7,175 bases of DNA from Acidimicrobiaceae bacterium (GTDB taxonomy: Bacteria; Actinomycetota; Acidimicrobiia; Acidimicrobiales; Salinilacustritrichaceae), in assembly GCA_003476595.1 (NCBI GenBank), contig DMTU01000030.1:1-7175 (forward strand), read 5' to 3'. Positions 4,254 to 7,175 of the stretch are shown piece after piece (the first letter of the stretch is position 1; each line of letters opens with the position of its first letter). Position numbers and translations under genes: made by a program. The notes beneath the pieces are model-generated. The model did no database searches and was not told where the DNA came from. It saw only the letters and a program-made list of their open reading frames with translations.

Positions 4254-6377
4254 TCAACTCTTGAAGAGGAACGCCTCCTCGTCCTCGTCGAGGAAGAGGC
4301 GGACCTCGTCGACGAGCGCGTCGGGCGGGCCACCGGGCGCGTCGACCAGCTCGAAGGCGATCGCCCGCGCCGTGTCCACGACCTCGCGGTCGTCGCGGAG
4401 CGACGCCAGCTTCAGGTCGTTGCGACCCTTCTGCCGGGCGCCGAGGATGGTGCCCTCGCCGCGCAGGTCCAGGTCGACCTCGGCCAGGACGAAGCCGTCG
4501 GTGGTCTCAACCATCGCCTCGAGGCGGCGCTCGCCGTCCTCGGTGGCGCCCTCGCCGAGGAGGTGGCAGTACGAGCGGTGCGCGCCACGGCCGACGCGCC
4601 CCCGGAGCTGGTGGAGCTGGGCGATGCCGAAGCGGTCGGCGTCGAGCACGACCATGACCGTGGCGTTGGGGACGTCGACGCCGACCTCGATGACGGTGGT
4701 GGCGACCAGCACGTCGAGGCGGCCCTCCCGGAACTGGCGCATCGTGGCCTCCTTCTCGGCCGACGGCACCCGGCCGTGCAGGAGCCCGAGGCGCAGCCCG
4801 GCCAGCTCGCCGTGGGAGAGCTGCTCGTAGGTCTCGGTGGCCGAGGAGACCTCGAGCTTCTCGGACTCCTCGACGAGCGGGCTCACCACGTAGGCCTGGC
4901 GGCCGGCGCCGACCTCGGCCCGCACCTGCTCCCAGACCTGGGCCTGCTCGACCTCGGTCCGCGCCCACGTGGTCTCGATCGGGGTGCGACCCGGTGGCAG
5001 CTCGTCGAGGACGGACACGTCGAGGTCGCCGTAGACCGTCATCGCTGCGGTGCGTGGGATCGGCGTGGCCGTCATGACGAGGACGTCGGGGACGGTGCCC
5101 CGGCCCTTGTCCCGCAGCGCGGCGCGCTGCTCGACGCCGAAGCGGTGCTGCTCGTCGACGACCACCACGCCGAGCGACGCGAAGTCGACGTCGGCCGACA
5201 GCAGTGCGTGGGTGCCGATGGCGATGTCGACCTCGCCCGCGGCCAGGCCCTCGGTGATCTTGCGCCGCTCCCCCGCCGGCACGCGGTTGGTGAGCAGCTC
5301 CACCCGGAGCGGCCGGTCGAAGAGCGCCCCCTCGTCGCCGACCCGGAGGTCGGCCAGCAGCTCTCGGATGCCGAGGGCGTGCTGCTCGGCGAGCACCTCC
5401 GTCGGGGCCATGAGCGCGCCCTGGTGCCCGCCCTGGACCGCCACGAGCATCGCCGACACCGCGACCACGGTCTTGCCGGCGCCCACGTCGCCCTGCAGCA
5501 GCCGGTGCATCGGCACGGGGTCGGCGAGGTCGGCCTCGATCTCGGCGATGACCCGCCGCTGGGCACCGGTGAGCGGGTACGGCAGGGCCTCGTGGAACCG
5601 TCCGACCAGCGCCCCGGAGAGGTCGTGGGCGACGCCGACGGTGGTGCGCTCGACCTGGCGCTTGCGCAGGACGAGCGCCAGCTGCAGCCGCAGCAGCTCG
5701 TCGAAGATCAGCCGCTTGCGGGCCACGACGTAGGCGCCGACGCTGTCGCCGGGCGCGTGCACCATGCGCATCGCCGCGGTGCGGTCGACCAGGTCGAGGC
5801 GGTCGAGGACCGGCTCGGGCACGGGGTCGACCAGCTCACCGGCGCGGCGCAGCGCTTCGTCGACCCAGCGGCGCACGTCCTGGGTGGTGATCCGCGCCTT
5901 CTCCGACTGCGGGTACACCGGCACGACCTGGCCGGTCTGGTCGCCGACGAGGTCGACCACGGGGTTCGTGAGCTGCTTGGTGCCCCGGAAGTCCTCGAGC
6001 TTGCCCCAGAACACGGCTTCGGTCCCCGGGGTCAGCTGCTGCTCACGCCAGGCCTGGTTGAAGAACGTGATCTTCATCCGCCCGCTGCTGTCGGACACCG
6101 ATGCCTCGACCATCGCGCGGCCGCCCCGGCCCCGCCCGCCGCCCAACCGGCGCGACGAGATGCGGTCGACGCGGGCCAGGACGGAGGCGACCTCGCCGAC
6201 GTGCAGGTCGGCGATGCGGGCCTCCTTGGTCCGGTCGATGTAGCGGCGGGGGTAGTGCGTGAGCAGGTCGAACACCGTCTCGATGCCGACGGACGCGAGC
6301 GCCTTGGCCCGCGCCGGGCCGACCCCCTTGAGCTCGGAGACGGGGATGCCGCTCAGGAAGCGCAGCGTGCGGGCCAT
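4254..6377 (-). CDS. recG: ATP-dependent DNA helicase RecG
   Basis: RecG remodels stalled replication forks, converting them to Holliday junctions, and processes D-loops and R-loops. The 707-residue length is normal. The N-terminus holds a helix-hairpin-helix-like LKGVGPARAKAL (16-27) and THYPRRYIDRT (40-50). The OB-fold wedge domain follows (about 60-145) and has a Gly/Arg-rich loop (79-87). Helicase motifs are LTGAQRRVI (269-277), Walker A GDVGAGKT (296-303), the APTEVLAEQH segment (324-333), DEQH (408-411), MTATPIPRT (435-443), TTVIEVGVDVP (560-570) and LRGRVGRG (591-598). The C-terminal RecG signature is DLDLRGEGTILGARQKG (635-651). The ATG at 6377 fits the family start; upstream there is only GGGGG directly next to it. 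It follows a hairpin and ends against a convergent small gene, suggesting its own transcript. Confidence 0.97.
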   Translation of the reverse strand: MARTLRFLSGIPVSELKGVGPARAKALASVGIETVFDLLTHYPRRYIDRTKEARIADLHVGEVASVLARVDRISSRRLGGGRGRGGRAMVEASVSDSSGRMKITFFNQAWREQQLTPGTEAVFWGKLEDFRGTKQLTNPVVDLVGDQTGQVVPVYPQSEKARITTQDVRRWVDEALRRAGELVDPVPEPVLDRLDLVDRTAAMRMVHAPGDSVGAYVVARKRLIFDELLRLQLALVLRKRQVERTTVGVAHDLSGALVGRFHEALPYPLTGAQRRVIAEIEADLADPVPMHRLLQGDVGAGKTVVAVSAMLVAVQGGHQGALMAPTEVLAEQHALGIRELLADLRVGDEGALFDRPLRVELLTNRVPAGERRKITEGLAAGEVDIAIGTHALLSADVDFASLGVVVVDEQHRFGVEQRAALRDKGRGTVPDVLVMTATPIPRTAAMTVYGDLDVSVLDELPPGRTPIETTWARTEVEQAQVWEQVRAEVGAGRQAYVVSPLVEESEKLEVSSATETYEQLSHGELAGLRLGLLHGRVPSAEKEATMRQFREGRLDVLVATTVIEVGVDVPNATVMVVLDADRFGIAQLHQLRGRVGRGAHRSYCHLLGEGATEDGERRLEAMVETTDGFVLAEVDLDLRGEGTILGARQKGRNDLKLASLRDDREVVDTARAIAFELVDAPGGPPDALVDEVRLFLDEDEEAFLFKS

Positions 6378-6400
6378 CCCCCGATCTTGCCCGCGCGCGC

Positions 6401-6430
6401 CGACACCGCCGGACGATGCCGGCGGTGTCG
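6401..6430 (-). terminator. Strong hairpin between the Rho_N-domain gene and recG
   Basis: Perfect 12-base arms (CGACACCGCCGG at 6401-6412 and its reverse complement at 6419-6430) flank a 6-base loop. It lies 38 bases past the stop of the upstream minus-strand gene and 23 bases before recG. No T-run follows on the minus strand, so it would be the tail-less type of terminator common in GC-rich Actinobacteria. It could instead be an mRNA-stabilising or leader structure of recG. The pairing is certain; the role is inferred. Confidence 0.6.
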
Positions 6431-6468
6431 TTCGGGATCCGCTCGGGGCGGAGCGTTCGGTGGGTGGC

Positions 6469-7092
6469 TCAGGCGGAGCGGAGCGCCTTCACGAGCTGGT
6501 TCTTGCTCATGGTCGAGCGACCGTCGAGGTCCAGCTCCTGGGCCCGCTCGTACAGTTCGTCCTTGGTCCAGCTCTCGTAGGGGCCGGAGGGACGGTTGGC
6601 GCCGGTGCGACTGGTCTCGGCGACGCCGGTGTCGGCGGCCTTGACGACCTTGTCGGCGGCGGACTCGGTCTCGGCCTCGACCCGGTCCTCGACCGTGCCG
6701 GCGCGGTCGGCGACGACGCTGAGGTTGCGCCCGACCTGGTCGGCGGCGCCGCGGGCACGGTTCGTGATGGTCGAGCTCGCCTGGCGGACATCGCCCACGG
6801 CGCGGCGGCCGGTGGTGCGAAGGGTGCCGGCGGAGGCCTCGATCGCGTCGCCGCTGGCGTCGATCAGCTGGGTCGCACCGGTCCAGGCGACGGTGACGAC
6901 GCCGTAGACGGCATCGACGGTCGTGGCGGTGACCCGGCCGTACTGGCGCAGGGCCTCGGCGTTGACCGCACCCAGCCGCAGCGCGAGCGCATCGACCGGC
7001 GCCGGCAGACGCTCGGCGACGGCAACGGTGGTTTGGTCAACCGTTTCGGCCAGGTCGGCGAAGGTCGAATCGATCGTGCTGAAGAGTTCCAT
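6469..7092 (-). CDS. Helical protein with C-terminal Rho_N/SAP-like domain
   Basis: A 207-residue protein not assigned to a named gene. Residues 1-150 are rich in Ala, Val, Thr, Asp and Arg and look like amphipathic helices with no catalytic motif (for example GRRAVGDVRQASSTITNRA, 95-113), resembling phasin-like or heparin-binding-haemagglutinin-like proteins in style only. One more hydrophobic stretch (about 62-72, VYGVVTVAWTG) is short for a membrane helix. After a Gly/Pro-containing linker (160-171), the end (YESWTKDELYERAQELDLDG, then RSTMSKNQLVKALR) is a clear Rho_N/SAP-like helix-extended-helix, a fold that binds nucleic acid in Rho and, in Actinobacteria, is often appended to DNA-binding proteins. 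A nucleoid-associated or granule/DNA-tethering role is possible. The ATG at 7092 has no strong Shine-Dalgarno. A hairpin follows the gene. Confidence 0.8.
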   Translation of the reverse strand: MELFSTIDSTFADLAETVDQTTVAVAERLPAPVDALALRLGAVNAEALRQYGRVTATTVDAVYGVVTVAWTGATQLIDASGDAIEASAGTLRTTGRRAVGDVRQASSTITNRARGAADQVGRNLSVVADRAGTVEDRVEAETESAADKVVKAADTGVAETSRTGANRPSGPYESWTKDELYERAQELDLDGRSTMSKNQLVKALRSA

Positions 7093-7097
7093 GCTCG

Positions 7098-7112
7098 GCT
7101 CGGTACCCGAGC
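7098..7112. repeat. Short inverted repeat before the Rho_N-domain gene
   Basis: GCTCGG and CCGAGC form 6-base arms around TAC, ending 6 bases upstream of the ATG at 7092. On the mRNA it would partly occlude the ribosome binding region; as DNA it could be an operator. It is short enough to be chance. Confidence 0.2.
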
Positions 7113-7143
7113 GCTTGATCCACCATGCAAGAGGTGACGGAAC

Positions 7144-7175
7144 TCACTCGATGCCGAACAGGTACGGGTACAGCG
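7144..7175 (-). CDS. C-terminal tail of a minus-strand gene, possibly FakA/DAK2-type
   Basis: Only the last ten codons and stop are in the window, reading LYPYLFGIE followed by TGA at 7146-7144. FakA/YloV (DAK2-domain, fatty-acid kinase subunit) proteins commonly end with a QPxYxYLxxxE-like tail, and the fakA gene commonly sits just upstream of recG in Gram-positive genomes. Both points fit, but ten residues are too few to decide. The gap to the next start is 51 bases. A plus-strand ATG at 7150 also opens a frame to the edge and cannot be excluded. Confidence 0.4.
   Translation of the reverse strand, partial: LYPYLFGIE

Noticed and set aside
4264..4310. GAGG/CCTC-rich short inverted repeats near the recG stop, considered as a bidirectional terminator
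   Set aside because: They arise from runs of Glu/Asp codons at the RecG C-terminus; arms are only about 5 bases and no T-run follows.
4563..6644. Plus-strand open frame of 693 codons opposite recG
   Set aside because: RecG on the other strand shows every helicase motif. The antisense translation is dominated by Val, Asp, His, Leu and Gly repeats, typical of a shadow frame.
1..7175. Search for a mobile element, defence system, toxin-antitoxin pair or biosynthetic cluster
   Set aside because: No transposase, integrase, terminal repeat, nuclease/antitoxin pair or synthase motif is visible. Base composition and codon style look uniform, and gene order matches the conserved chromosomal block.

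Overview
This window is ordinary, densely packed chromosomal housekeeping DNA from a high-GC Gram-positive (actinobacterial) genome. The codon third positions are almost all G or C, GTG starts are common, and the gene order recG / rsmD / coaD / SepIVA-like / DUF177 / (rpmF, plsX) is the one known from Actinobacteria. The mix of features (rpmF-plsX directly after DUF177, a DUF3048 lipoprotein, a small CxxC protein) would fit the Acidimicrobiia branch, but I infer that placement from gene style and cannot prove it.

All genes but one read on the minus strand, so transcription runs from the right edge to the left. From right to left: the last codons of a gene whose tail resembles FakA/DAK2 proteins (7144-7175); a 207-residue helical protein ending in a Rho_N/SAP-like domain (6469-7092); a strong hairpin (6401-6430); recG (4254-6377); one small plus-strand gene for a two-CxxC zinc-ribbon protein (4083-4250), convergent with recG and divergent from the next gene; then a tight minus-strand operon of a DUF3048 lipoprotein (2910-4013), rsmD (2335-2910), coaD (1862-2338), a SepIVA/DivIVA-like coiled-coil protein (1230-1865), a DUF177/YceD protein (708-1229), rpmF (431-610) and plsX (start at 419, runs off the left edge). 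Junctions from the lipoprotein to DUF177 overlap by 1 or 4 bases or abut exactly, so translational coupling is likely.

The operon links ribosome construction (RsmD methylates 16S rRNA, DUF177 proteins are tied to 23S rRNA, RpmF is protein L32), coenzyme A synthesis (CoaD), phospholipid synthesis (PlsX) and the division/envelope machinery (the SepIVA-like protein and the lipoprotein). That fits a growth-linked block coupling translation capacity to membrane and cell-wall expansion. RecG, a fork-repair helicase, is a separate unit upstream.

I found no mobile element, CRISPR array, rRNA, tRNA, prophage or defence system, and no gene-free stretch above 300 bases. The points most worth a second look are a 36-nt hairpin in the rpmF leader, the exact in-frame TAG|GTG junction between the SepIVA-like and DUF177 genes, the loss of two conserved cysteines in DUF177, and the lone plus-strand zinc-ribbon microprotein.
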